Assembly: GCA_016165875.1 (NCBI GenBank)
Contig: JABBOT010000080.1
Location: 45,855,815-45,919,814, forward strand
Direction: 5' to 3'
Source: Acanthopleura granulata
Lineage: Eukaryota > Mollusca > Polyplacophora > Chitonida > Chitonidae
DNA length: 64,000 nucleotides
The translations under genes were made by a program, and so were the position numbers. The notes below the pieces were generated by a model that had not been told where the DNA came from, did no database searches, and saw only the letters and a program-made list of their open reading frames with translations. Below are positions 22,140-34,109 of this stretch, piece by piece; position 1 is the stretch's first letter, and each line of letters begins with the position of its first letter.

Positions 22140-24020
22140 GAGCTACTCGGCAAAAAACTGATCTACCTGTGTGATCAAATCTCACTAGTGCAGTTTAATA
22201 AAATTTCAGAAGAAACATCTATACTACACCCATAAATAAAGCGCACCAACTGAATGAAGTCTTATATCCATTATCACCCTTATAATGAGTGGTTATTTGA
22301 GATGTCGTGAACAGGTTTGTTACTGACGGCTGAAAACGTTAACTTCAAAAGTTCCCCAGCTCTTCGTAACTTCTGCTGGAATAAACTCAAAAGGACCATA
22401 CTGTGTAGAGAGGAAAACATGTCAAAAGTCTGCTAACTTAAGGCCTCAGTTGAGCAAGCGGATGCTGCGTTCAAACTAGCGAGAGAACTGAAGTTGATTT
22501 CCAGATTAGTTTTAAAATCCCCAAGCAAAAACAGTTCCTGATTGTTTGAGCTTCATGACAAGAAGCGGTCGAGGATGTGTATGTGATCGTCTTCGCAGTT
22601 CTACGTTTGTTGAAGACCTCTTGCCATTCAATAATGTTGACATTTCACCCATTGCAGAGTAAAAAGTTCATGACGTTACACAACAACAGTCATGCAGTCA
22701 TTTAATCAATCCGACCATAGACACAAGCACAAAGGATGTACATCAGCTTATCTTGAGCAATGAGGAATAAAACTGCCATGGTATGAAACATCCAAGCTTT
22801 AATTTCTAGGTTGATGGGAACACAAACTGCATTGTGGTACTAGAGAAATCTAGATAACACCAGGTATAACAGTTAGAGAGAAAACAGTGAACATTGACAT
22901 CAGGCTTCATCATCAAATTGCAAGATAAATGTAGATAACTTACACTAAGTGGAGGAGAAGTTGCATCTGGTTTCGGTTTCAAATTTTAGACAGGGCTAAC
23001 TTCTCACACAAGTAGAGAATACTGAACACGTTTAACAAGTTAATATTATTTGGTAAACTGGTAAGAAATCCGGATTGATGCTAACGAATATTTGTTTTAC
23101 CCTCGAATGTGTCACAATCAGTATCGCCTGTAACCTTTAAGTGTCGAAGAAACATTGCCACTAGTTTGAAACATGCTCATATATCTCGTGGTGTGGCCAT
23201 AACCTGAAGCATTACCCTACAGAAATAACCCTAACAATGAAAGCATTCAACCGGATGTTTTGTCTTGTGTCTTGTTTCAAAATACACCGTATTTCATTAC
23301 AATATAATATACACCATAACAGCAAATATTTTGTTACATAAATTCTGGCAAACAACACATCAGAGACTTGGCAAACTGCCTGGTACACATAACAATGCTT
23401 CCACAACTGACAAGTATGAACAACTCAACTACTATTAAAAATCATCCGGGCAAATCACACAAAGAGTTAGAGACATGACAAATGACAAAATTGCAGCCTA
23501 GTAATCGCCTTTTAGCGACCATTATCAACGGAAATGCCTTTTGCCTTGGTTTTCGTGCAACAAGAGCCTTCCTAAACAACACTGAAATAATGTTTAACAG
23601 CAAAATTTATAAAAATACTTTTACTGATAACAGAAGAAAGAATTCATTGCAGGTTGTAAGAAACATTATGTCCGAGGATTTGATATGCTTTTTTATTTTC
23701 ACAACGTAAAGCTAGATCAGGTGGATTGTAAAGCACAAATAAAAAAGAACATAACGTAAATAATACATAAATAGTGAAAACAAGGCTTGGTCTGTTGAAA
23801 CAATTACGTCTAATATATTTGCAGAGACTCGAACCTTCGAAATTGGTGCAAAATGCGTCGAAAATATATCCTAGATGGATTAACGTATCGTTAGTGGAAA
23901 TAATCAGATATATAAACAACACAACAACAGGCACAGCGAGCGAGTCACTGCTCAGCAATAATAGCATTAACAATGCACGGAAATGTCGCCAAACAGCATC
24001 AAATTTCTTTTAATCTGCCA
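22140..24020. other. No gene recognised
   Basis: AT-rich sequence. A minus-strand open frame at 23644-23973 has two hydrophobic stretches, but its start context is poor and no splice signals support it, so I do not call it a gene. Confidence 0.4.
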
Positions 24021-24030
24021 AGACGCCACA

Positions 24031-24201
24031 TCACATGTTTTGCCTGCGCCGCGTCGGATTGTCTTCCCCTTGAGGTTCCGGGGGCTTGTCATCTTTCTTC
24101 TCCGGGGGCTTGTCATCTTTCTTCTTTTCCCCACTTGAGTCGCCTTTTTCCGAAGAAGGGTTCATGGCTGTTCCGCTGGCCTGGCTACTCCCAAACCGCA
24201 T
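24031..24201 (-). CDS. Candidate small lysine/proline-rich protein, 56 residues
   Basis: The minus-strand ATG at 24201 sits in a strong animal start context (gactccaccatgcgg), and the frame ends at TGA 24031-24033. The protein begins MRFGSSQASG and is hydrophilic. It contains an eight-residue unit (EKKDDKPP) repeated in tandem, from a 24-base DNA duplication, and ends in a basic NPTRRRQNM. It has no signal peptide or membrane segment. A possible acceptor (ttcacag) lies 10 bases before the ATG, so this may be the last exon of a longer gene. I do not recognise the family. GC content is higher than its surroundings. Confidence 0.35.
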   Translation of the reverse strand: MRFGSSQASGTAMNPSSEKGDSSGEKKKDDKPPEKKDDKPPEPQGEDNPTRRRQNM

Positions 24202-24449
24202 GGTGGAGTCCTGTGAACTTATTCTACAATTCAGACAAGAACAGCTAACGCTAACTATCAGTAAACAACGACGAATCCATTAGCTTGCGTAACTCTTTTT
24301 TGCCCCAAATGAAACAATATATTCTGATCTCGGACGGATCTATGGCTACACTGGGGAAAAGACCTGGATAAAGCCAATGTCTGCAAATCGCCATGTACCA
24401 GAAGAAAGAAAACATCACAAGGCCAGCCTAGCCAGCGATGGCTAGACAA

Positions 24450-27400
24450 ATGTGCGATTACACCATTTGACTGGTTATCGATCTGTCATCACTTTTCACT
24501 TTGTCAGATTGAAATGTTCTGAAATGTATGGCAAATACTGGTACATTCAAAGGACTTTTAACTTATTAAAGTAATGTAACAACCGTTTATTACACATCAT
24601 ACAGACAAAAAGTAATTGTAACAACTGATCGTCCATAGGTGACAAAGATGTTTGGACGTGGATCTTAAGGTATCTGCTTTTGGGTGGAATCTCTTCAGCT
24701 TTATGTTACCCATGTATCGATATTGTCCCTTTGTCTCGCTAAACAATTCCGAATCAAAGGAAGCTAGTGTGTCTGGAACTGGATTCAGTAAAAGTAGTTT
24801 GTTACAGTGTCCTCTGGATTTTGCAAACCACCAATTATGGTTCAGCTGTATTCACTGATATGAAACTTCATGTTTTCGTCATTAAAATTTATTAAAACAT
24901 ACAAATAATCCGTGTAATTTTTCACCGTTCGGGTATAAAGCTATCCTTATCATCATGACTTTTTTTTTCTCTTTAGAAGAAACCGTCATTTGGACGAAAG
25001 ATTGACCGGGATCTTATGGCTATCAGTTTCTTGTTTTGTGAACGTTGTCATTTTAGCCCCTGACCACGATATCCGTTTCATTTCCTCAGTACCTTAGATA
25101 AATCAAGCCTTGGTCCCATACTGTTATGTATATATACCCACTTCTAATTTTATTGCTACAACTTTTGGCGATAGCTTATTTCTTTCTTCAAAAGTAAAAT
25201 AAAGCAAATAAAGTGCAAAAAAAAGGATGCTTCTCACAAACTGTTTGAAAACTTTTCGTTTTGGAATAACGGAGATAACGACAAAAATCAATAAACGCCA
25301 ATAGAAACTTTGCTTTATTCTTCTCAGAGTAATCAAACACATTTGCGCGAAACTTTCAAGAGAAGCACTTTCAAGATACCTGAAATCTCTGTACACTGTA
25401 AACTGACCACCAACCAACACGTTTAATGGGTGATTAAATTTCAAACAAACGTGTTTAGTGAACACCCATAGTAAATATGTACATATATTTAAGCATTAAA
25501 CGTAAGTGTCTAAAACATGTATATAGGCATCTGCTATAATGCTATGCTCTCCAAGTGTTTACTATCGGATGCAAAAAGCACTTATAAGTTAAACTTTAAC
25601 AGTGTATAAATTGCCGTTGTATTCTTTGCTCTAAACAAAAACAAATTTTGAAGCGTAACTAGTTTGAAACTTTTGGTAAATCAAGTGAATGTATAACTTG
25701 CTATGTATAGTTTTGCCGTTGCTTTAGACAGTATATAGACACGGGATTTGACGGAAGTTTGTCACATACGAAAAAAATAGACAATAAGATATTCAAAATC
25801 AGCAGGAATATTGCTCAACACTCTAAATGTCTTCTCAACCTATTCCTTGTTCACAAAAAAGTAGTAAAGTCTACAGAACGATTCTCACCTTTAGGTTCAA
25901 AGATCAAACTTCCTCAACAATAGAAAATCTGCATGGAGAATAAGCGCCACACTAGCTGCATCGGAGAATGCAGTTGGTTAAATGTAGAGACGCGGTAGGG
26001 GATGATGAATATGCATTGGGTGGAATGTTTGCATTATCATGTAACACGTCACATTCAGGAACGAGGCTGTTTAAACTCTGTACCATAAAATTACGAAGAA
26101 CATTAGAACCACCCAGGTTTCCTGGGTATGAAGGCAATATAAGCACGTTGGTCAAAAATTGGTTCGCCATGTGACCATGGTGCAGAGCTAAACCCTGTTA
26201 TGTCAGGCATCCAATAAAAAGGCTCATACGAGGTATCATACCAAAAATTTCCCGAACTCTAATGAAACTAAATAGAGGAAATACACCTACATATGCTTTA
26301 TTAGGGGTAGCCGACAATGTCAGCGTATTTTATCCACACATCTGTAGTATGACGCCCTGTAACGATTTAAGCATGATTTTTTATTTGAACAACGGATAGA
26401 AATATATTTGTATTCGATACATAGTAATATTTGTTGTCTTACTACATTTTACAAATTAATGGCGGACGGAGGTACCGAGGTTTGTCATTGTGAATGGAGC
26501 GTTACCCGCCGCATAGGGGTATGTCCATGCAAGCATTTCATTGCTTGGAAATCAGAAGTACTGGAATGTTTTATTATGTCAGTCAAATGTCAACTTAGTA
26601 ACAGTATGCCCTTTTGTATTTAAGAACTTAAGTGTACAAAAAATATCGGTTATACCGTTTAAGATGTGTTTTAATGCAACATACAAATAGAATATATAAT
26701 GTAGAATTTCATAACCCTCTTGAAATGTTAAAATTTTACGACACAAACTCATTTTGCTCCAGTACATGCCACGAACCAGTGGATAGTATGCAAACCTGCC
26801 TTTTTGTTATACATAAAAGTGCTGTTCGAATCGGTATTGTTCAAATGCTCAACAAGAAGGCTGCATTACGACAAGCCTTCAAAAGCAAATAGTCATCAGC
26901 GATCAAATATAATACCAGAATGCCATCAGTGTTTTCATTTTCAACCAATTTTACTTCCCTACCTTTCCAACGAGATATATCCCTGATTACCACTTGTGAA
27001 TTAAGACATGTCTACATATGGCTTTCAACGACCATGCTCCGCCATCGAGTTTCCGATGTATGTCCACAGCAGGTTGGTTGACACATTAACCATAGCTCAG
27101 CCCCTACAAAGATCATTATATCTACCAACTAGCACACAGAAATCTGAGGGACGTTCTGACATCAAAGTAAATGTATACCTTTTTAACTTGTTGCGTGTAT
27201 TGAATAAGCCTACAAGGTAGAATAAACAAGGCACTGTTGTAGTCCTTTTCTAAATTTAAAGTGAAGTAATTCCAGTAATTTTGTTGGCAATTCTCACGTT
27301 GTGTTTAGAATTTGATGTGCTTTAGTGAAAGTGAAACCAGCTATAACTACGAATAAGGCCCTATTTTTTGGCCCTATAGGCCCGCATATTTCACGAGACA
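24450..27400. other. Intergenic, no gene recognised
   Basis: AT-rich sequence with only short open frames in low-complexity context; no splice-linked coding series and no known repeat seen. Confidence 0.45.
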
Positions 27401-27410
27401 CAGCGCAATC

Positions 27411-29422
27411 TAAATGGAAACTGAAATAAAATGCGGGAAAACCAACACACACACATACTTCGTTTACAAACGCAAAGTTTGAATAATCCGGACCGCAATA
27501 ATAGACAAGTGGCTAACTCCATGGGGTCCACACGTGTACACCTTTAAAATTCGATGATGGAATTTGTAAAATAATAAGGCAGCGCTCGGCGAGATGCCTC
27601 GTGGTCTGTGATACATGTCTATAAGGTATAGTGATGTGTTTAGGGGTAGTTCATGTATGCCTAGACAACTGATTGACGGGGAAATCGCGATAAAAATGCC
27701 CCAGAGATAGATTGTTAAATACCATTTCTAAGTTAGTCTTCATTTGGACAAACTAAATTTAAACTACAGCTTCACAAGAAAAGCACAACTGACTGGCACA
27801 CAGAAATGAAGATCAACAAAATTGTGGAATAGAGAATTAAACAAAAAGTATTGAAAAGATAAGTAAATAAATAAAATCTGAAACTGAGTGGAAATGACTG
27901 CATCTGCCTAAGTGGCTATACTGTATGTTGTGAATAGGCACCCTCTGTATTTCATTAGGCCTATATATATTATAACACATACAGAGAAGAAAACTGCCTA
28001 CAGACGATTGCCTTCGGTGCACTTTGGTGGTAACACGAATGATATTTTCATCTGACAAACGTGATAAACAAAATCCCTTGACTCTCGTTGACGCTCGAGA
28101 GAGAAATGCTGTTTGGTTCTGGCAAGCTGAGTCAGTGTCGGAGATAACGAATATGATTTCTGTTGTTTTATGTGGATGTCATTCACTAGTTAATTGAGAG
28201 ATCACATACAATACTTTAGACAGCAGCTCGCAGTTAACTGTTAGCTATTCAAAGGGACCAGACTTTATTTCGATAAAGATATAAAAGCCAATATCTCCAT
28301 TAATACTATACACAGAGGCCTCAAATTTAGTGTAGTAAACAACCTCACACGGGCTATCACATGCTGTACACAGTTCCCAATTTCAACACCAGAGGGTGCC
28401 TATCAGAATACCTGTCGGAATAACTGTCTACTCTGTACCTCTCCTAACACTACACATACAGGCTTCAAATTTAGTCTAGTAAACAAACTTTATATAAGCG
28501 ATCACCTGATGTACATAGTTCCCAATTTCCACACCAGAGGGCACCTCGGCGAATAACTCTCTGAATAACTGTCTACTCTGTATCTTTCTTAACACTAAAC
28601 ATACAGGCTTCAAACTGAGCACTATGTGCATCAGGTGATAGCCCGTAAATAGTTGGAATTGGGAACTATGTACATCAGGTGATAGCCTGCATGAAGTTTG
28701 TTTACTTCACTAAATTTCAAGTCTAAATGTTTAGTATTTAGGGAGGTACCGAGTTGACAGTTATTTAGACAGTTATTCGAACAGGCGCCCCCTGGTGTTG
28801 AAATTGAGAACTATGTACATCAGGTGATAGCCCGTGCGAAGTTTGATGAATTTGTTAAATTTGAAGCCTTTATGTGGAGTATTAATGGAGATATCGCCTA
28901 TTATATCTTTATCTAAATAACGACTGGCCGTCTTGAAGAGCTAACCGCTAACTGCGAACCGCTGTCTAAAGTATTATTCGTTGACAGATCGTCAGCGGAG
29001 AGACAACCACGCCCATGTCAGTCAGTCACAGGTACACAAGACAATATACATTGTAATGGTATATATTTAACAAGCAAAATATTTTACAGAGCACCTGTCC
29101 GCGAATCTACCTCAAAATTCGTGCTTAACTCAACCTCAGCTTGTTTGTTGTTGCGGAAAACAAATGTTTTAATCAGACCTCAGAATTTATTTAATAAACT
29201 TAATTCCATGTCACATATCCATGTCTTTAACGGCGTACAACGTTTTAATACCACAGGCAGAGACTTGCGCTTTTAGCGTGTCTTCTATACAGGCTTTTGT
29301 GCCTCTTGGCGCTGTCATGTATCTTTTTAATTTAAGAAATATGAGTCTGTACAAATTCAATTTTGCTTGCAAAAATCCGTCAGTTTTGTTTTCACCTTAG
29401 TCTTTCATATGTGTTATCGCAT
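27411..29422. repeat. Large dispersed repeat, copy 1 (>=2.0 kb)
   Basis: It matches 61732-64000 in the same orientation, with about 95 percent identity by eye outside the fold-back. The left boundary is sharp at taaatggaaactgaaataaa. The right end cannot be set because copy 2 leaves the window. The offset is 34,320 before the fold-back and about 34,580 after it. A 62-codon minus-strand frame at 27998-28186 is present in both copies, but all three differences change the residue, so it does not look maintained. Confidence 0.92.
28210..28977. repeat. Fold-back of tandem units inside dispersed repeat, copy 1
   Basis: The outer ends (aatactttagacagc and its complement) and the inner parts (gatatctccattaata) are inverted. 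Each arm carries about two units of roughly 130 bases containing ggcttcaaatttag, ctatcacctgatgtacatag, ttcccaatttcaacaccag and aataactgtct, head-to-tail within an arm and inverted between arms. Confidence 0.88.
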
Positions 29423-29924
29423 TTGTTATCGTCTCTGTACAGGCACCTTGCTGTCTACATGAGAACAGTTGAATAAACTTAACTAAGCTAAACAAAACTA
29501 AGATGATTTTCGTTAATTTCGACACGGGCTCACTTTGATAGAACTAACCCATATACAATTTCTCTCCCGAGTCACAAACATCGGCAAAGGGTTTTATTCA
29601 TTAAATATCAGGTTTTCACACCTGTCCAACGAAATATCACAACTCGTTTATATATATATCTTTTCAATGTGACTATAATATATATAATCATAACATATGG
29701 TGTGTATTCACAGGACATAAAATAACCATTTAAGGCTTTTTTTCAAAAGTTTGTGTAATTATGTTTCACATAATTTTGTTGCACTTTATTTCTAAGTGTG
29801 TCAGTGAGTTATGCTTTTCTTGTGAAATTCTTGTTGTTGAATTCTTGTGAAATCAGTTTGTCCACATGTAGACAAGAGTACAATAGTATTTAACAACGCA
29901 GTAGTACCAAATGCTTATCAGGAT

Positions 29925-30008
29925 ACTCCCCCACCATAATGTAGGTCGCCATCGTGAAAGAGAAATATCCTTGAGTACGACGTAAAGCACCAGTCAAACA
30001 AATATAAG
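29925..30008 (+). repeat. Mollusc-type SINE, 3' part
   Basis: It contains ccccaccataatgtaggtcg, then tatccttgagtacgacgtaa and caccagtcaaacaaatata. Head and middle are absent. Confidence 0.8.
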
Positions 30009-30009
30009 A

Positions 30010-31830
30010 ATACTACAACCTTCGTATGCAAAATTTGACATTTTGCCTTGAGTAGCCCAAAATATTGATCAAGAATGGCCATATGTCTATATATTCCTAA
30101 AAGCTACACGATTGCTGATTTCAAAAATGGCTTGAAAAAAGTCTTTTCAAAATGCTCTGTTTTCGCCAATTTTCAAATTTTTCTTGCCCAGGGTGGATAG
30201 CTTACTGAATAAACTAGATAAAATTTGCAATATTTATTTTGGATTGTTTCTGAGTCATCATTTAAAATTGTCAAAGATTTTAAAAGTTTTTGAAACATTT
30301 TATATTCTTTTCTTAATATCTTTAAAACTAGAAAAGATGTCAAAAACTTGTGGGACCGTTTATTAGCTTGCTATTTTGTGTGCAAAGTTTCAACCTTTGA
30401 AAAATAAAAGTATTTCTCCACACAACCGTCCTAAAATAGCACGGGAGAAAAGCACCAAAATCTTTGGATGATCATTATGCGAGACAAAATTCGTCATTAA
30501 TTCATTTGCAAATTAAATTTAATCAAGAACTATCTCGACTCCTGTTAAAATGTGAATATTTCAACCCATTCTTATCTTAAATTTTAGATCTGATGCTCTT
30601 TGATAGTTCTGAGCAAAACATGCTGGAATATGTTAATAAACCCCTCCCTCAATGGCGCTGAGTTGGAGTGATTAATCCTGGTAGGCTATTAGCCTGCTTT
30701 ACAGTTGACTAGAGATAATTGGGTCAGGCTTCCGGGACACGCCTTTTGTTGGTAGCTAACTCACCTGGCCTCCAACAAGTAAATCGTGTCTCTATATAGT
30801 CTAAATTCTAAAAACTGTTGATGTTAAATGAATGACAGCCGTCTTGGACAGAAAGATTGCTGGTGTGTCCGAGGCTGAGGCTTGGGTGAGGGATATGAAG
30901 GTGTGAATCAACTACTAACTCGACATTCATTTTGAAATCAACAAGGCCCGTAATGCGTTTTCTACATTTTTTTTTAAGTATTAGGAATCTGACAGTATTG
31001 GCTCCCAAAACCCGGTCTTGGTCAGAGTCTATATAGATCCTGGCGCTGTCACTGCATGTTTGCTCGACATTATGACAATAGGCGATCGCCGAGGCTCTTA
31101 TGACCATTTGAACACTTAACCTGTCACTGCATACCGCTTGTCGTCCGCAACTATACTTTGCATGTCCGTACGTCACACACTGAAAAGCTCGTCGGTAACT
31201 GGTCAAAATTCTGTTATTTATATAAGTCGAGCACCCCGTGGTTTGCCTCAGTTCAATTTCAAAACTGCCCGCCTCTTGTATGTGAAAATTTTTTGACCTT
31301 AAACAACAACCAAATAAATCAACTGCCGATATGGCATTTTCGCTGGGCTCCAGTCATTAGCATAGGATATATTCTGCAAATAGCGAAACTCAGAGCTCAT
31401 GTCCAAAAGTAATGAACACGTTCAAAAGTAGCGATTCAGTTATAGGTACATGTATATGTAGCTTAAACCAGAATGTAGGCCAGCGGAAGCATCAGATTTC
31501 CGTATCATTTAAGTTATTGAAACGTCTTGACAAGTCCATAGTTTGCTACAACAAACAAGATTCAGCATGGTTAAAATGCCGAAGTTAGACATTCACTGAC
31601 ACGATGTTTGTTGTCTACATTTGGAATAACAATAGCAAAGAAATCCCAAAGGTATAATATTTACGAGAATTAGTAGCAAACTCCTTATCTACAGATCTTA
31701 GGCTCATGCGCAGGTAACGGACTCTTCCTATTAAATGAGAGGACGAGTGGTTGTGCCCGAAAACTTGTCTCAACTTGACGACTATTGATAACACATACAG
31801 AGCATGTCATCCTGCAGCCAGAAAGTCTGC
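30010..31830. other. No gene recognised
   Basis: A 132-codon minus-strand frame at 30808-31206 is the longest here, but it shows no family motif and no splice context, so I leave it uncalled. No repeat was identified. Confidence 0.4.
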
Positions 31831-31837
31831 CATATAA

Positions 31838-32040
31838 TTTATAAATTTGACTTATACCACTGCGGCCAGCATTATGGTGAGAGGAAACCGGACAGAACCC
31901 GGGGGAAACCCACGACCATCAGCAGGGTGCTGGCGGACCTTCACACGTACGACCTGAGAGGAAGTGGACTTGAACACACAGCGCATTGGTGAGAGGCACG
32001 GGATCATAACGCCAAAACTCGGCCACGGAGGCTCCCTCTG
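31838..32040 (-). repeat. Mollusc-type SINE, near full length, minus strand
   Basis: On the minus strand the head gggagcctccgtggccgagt (A-box-like) is followed by gttcaagtccacttcctctc, then gtgggtttcccccgggttct and caccataatgctggccgcag. The tail degrades after ggtataagtcaaattta. Confidence 0.88.
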
Positions 32041-33880
32041 GAAAATTACTATCCAGCAAGTCTTTCACTTATGGTATCCATACAGTGTACAACCAAAAAA
32101 CGATAATACAGCTAGCTACAGCTCATTCATATAATGCCTCTAACATACATATATGTATATATTCATTATTACTTGGTAAGTAAGGCGCAGATGTTCTTTC
32201 GTAACGACAACAATATAATATCCTTTGTTTTGTTAGTGTATCACACTACACCGTTTAGTAGGACACAAAGCTATTTAAAAAGGTGTATATGCAATTACAT
32301 TTGTATGTGATTTTCATCCTTACCGCGATCTAGTGCAGACGGACTGTATAATAATGTTTTATAGGAGAAAAAGAATAGAAGTATGAAGATTTGTTAATTT
32401 CGTAAACCATGGATATTGGTATGCACAATGTTCTTAATTGGAATCATACTGATATATTCAGTGATTTCCTTTCAAGAAAACTTAATTCACAAAGCTAGAA
32501 ATTTAAAGATTTATCTATTACGTATCTTTATTGAATTGATTATTTATTTAGTAAATGAATTTATTTATAATATAATTATTGCTAGTGACCTTAAATTTAC
32601 AACAAGGTTCCAGAAACCAAGACAGCGGAGGATTCTAGAACTTCCTTGTCAGAAGTTGACCCCGGACCCAATGTGCCTCGTGTGCGAGCAAGACACCTGA
32701 AACCACTTTAATATGTTACCCCCATCCCCTTCCTCCTCTCACTTTCCCTTCCCCTCCCTAACTGTTAATTTGATTATCCTTTTGGATACTAACGTAAACT
32801 TGTGTGCTTTCGCCTTATAAACTTTGTTATATTGTCCGTGTTCTTATTTGTCCATGAGATTCTTCATCTGAACTTTCAAACAATTCGTCAAAACTGTTGC
32901 CCAATGAACACGTTTTCAAGGAACATGTATACAAGTACACGTACACTGTATATGCCTACACAATGACAGGTTCAGAACAGATAGCGAAGCGCTGGGAAAA
33001 CGACACGCATGAGGTTTGCAGAATGATAACTAAACTACAAATAACTAAACTTTGCATTCTTGTCATTCTTAAGTGAGGTGTAGAAAGGGGACTTTGTTTG
33101 ACGCTGTTATCTATCATCTTGAAAAGACTGGAAATAACACAAAGCAAAAAGCATGCGCGCTATATTCCCCTTTATAACGCTACGCAACCGTTGACAAAGC
33201 TCGAACCAGGTTAGCCAATGAAGCTGCCGAATATAACATTACAGCGCCCACACGAAACCAAAACAATTAAAGGGCTGAAAAACTAATATGTGCAACAAAT
33301 ATTTACTTTTCTTTGGTTCTAAATTATTTCTTCCATGTTATATTTCCTGATTTTTACAAACATTTCATACAGCTGACGATACTTAGTCAAATATTTCACT
33401 CCCCACTCCCCACCCTCTCCTGCCGAGGCGACCCTCTCTCTCTCTCTCCCTCATCCTTCCGGGCCGTGAAGTACAATGTGCTTCGACTGCATATGGGGCG
33501 GATAAAACTAACATACCTGTGGAGGTCTTCCTCCTGCAGTAGCGTTTGGCAGTCTGGCGAGAATTCCTGTATTCACGGATTCTTCTAGCTAAGTGGTAAT
33601 CATGTTTTGAATGCATTGTTTCTGTGGTATAGGCTACATTTCGTAACAATTTCCTTACCTGGTTCAGAAGGTATACGATTTGATCAGCTACTCCGGTTAA
33701 ATCAGCTTACTGGTTATTGTGACTTTCATGAATGCATGTATATAAGCAAACGTTGCGTTTCGGAGGAACCGAAAGCACACTTCTTATGTACGCCCTGTGG
33801 AGTCACTTTTAAGTAGACTTTCCTTCGTTGGAATTAATATTGATACACTGGGATATACATGTAGGCCTCTACACAGGTGT
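32041..33880. other. Intergenic, no gene recognised
   Basis: Includes a pyrimidine-rich tract at 32720-32762 and a CT run at 33433-33452. No coding region is supported. Confidence 0.45.
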
Positions 33881-34102
33881 AAATAAATAAATAAATAAGT
33901 GAATAAATAAATAAATAATTTACGAACGAACAGCGACCGCACTGGTGGGAGGCTTCGGATTACTGCGCTGCGCTAGCGCCGTGGAGAATGAATGAATGAA
34001 TGAATGAATGAATGAAAGAAATAAAGAAATAAATAAATAAATAAACAAGCAAACAAACAAACAAAAAACAAACAAACAAGCAAATAATAAATAAATAAGG
34101 GG
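33878..34102. repeat. Simple repeats (AAAT, GAAT, AAAC) around a SINE head
   Basis: AAAT repeats run at 33882-33920. GAAT repeats run at 33984-34014, then AAAT and AAAC-type repeats to about 34102. They flank the SINE head at 33922-33984 and may derive from its A-rich tails. Confidence 0.9.
33922..33984 (-). repeat. SINE head fragment, minus strand
   Basis: On the minus strand it reads ccacggcgctagcgcagcgc, then cctcccaccagtgcggtcgc and tgttcgttcg, matching the tRNA-like head of the other SINE copies. Confidence 0.75.
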
Positions 34103-34109
34103 TAATTGG

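Noticed and set aside
23644..23973. 109-codon minus-strand frame with two hydrophobic stretches
   Set aside because: AT-rich DNA gives hydrophobic translations by chance. The start context is poor and nothing links it to the candidate at 24031-24201.
27998..28186. 62-codon minus-strand frame also present at 62318-62506
   Set aside because: All three nucleotide differences between the copies change the residue, and the whole >2-kb block is duplicated, so the similarity says nothing about coding.
30808..31206. 132-codon minus-strand open frame
   Set aside because: No family motif, no splice-linked neighbours and no good start context. A single frame of this length is expected by chance in 64 kb.
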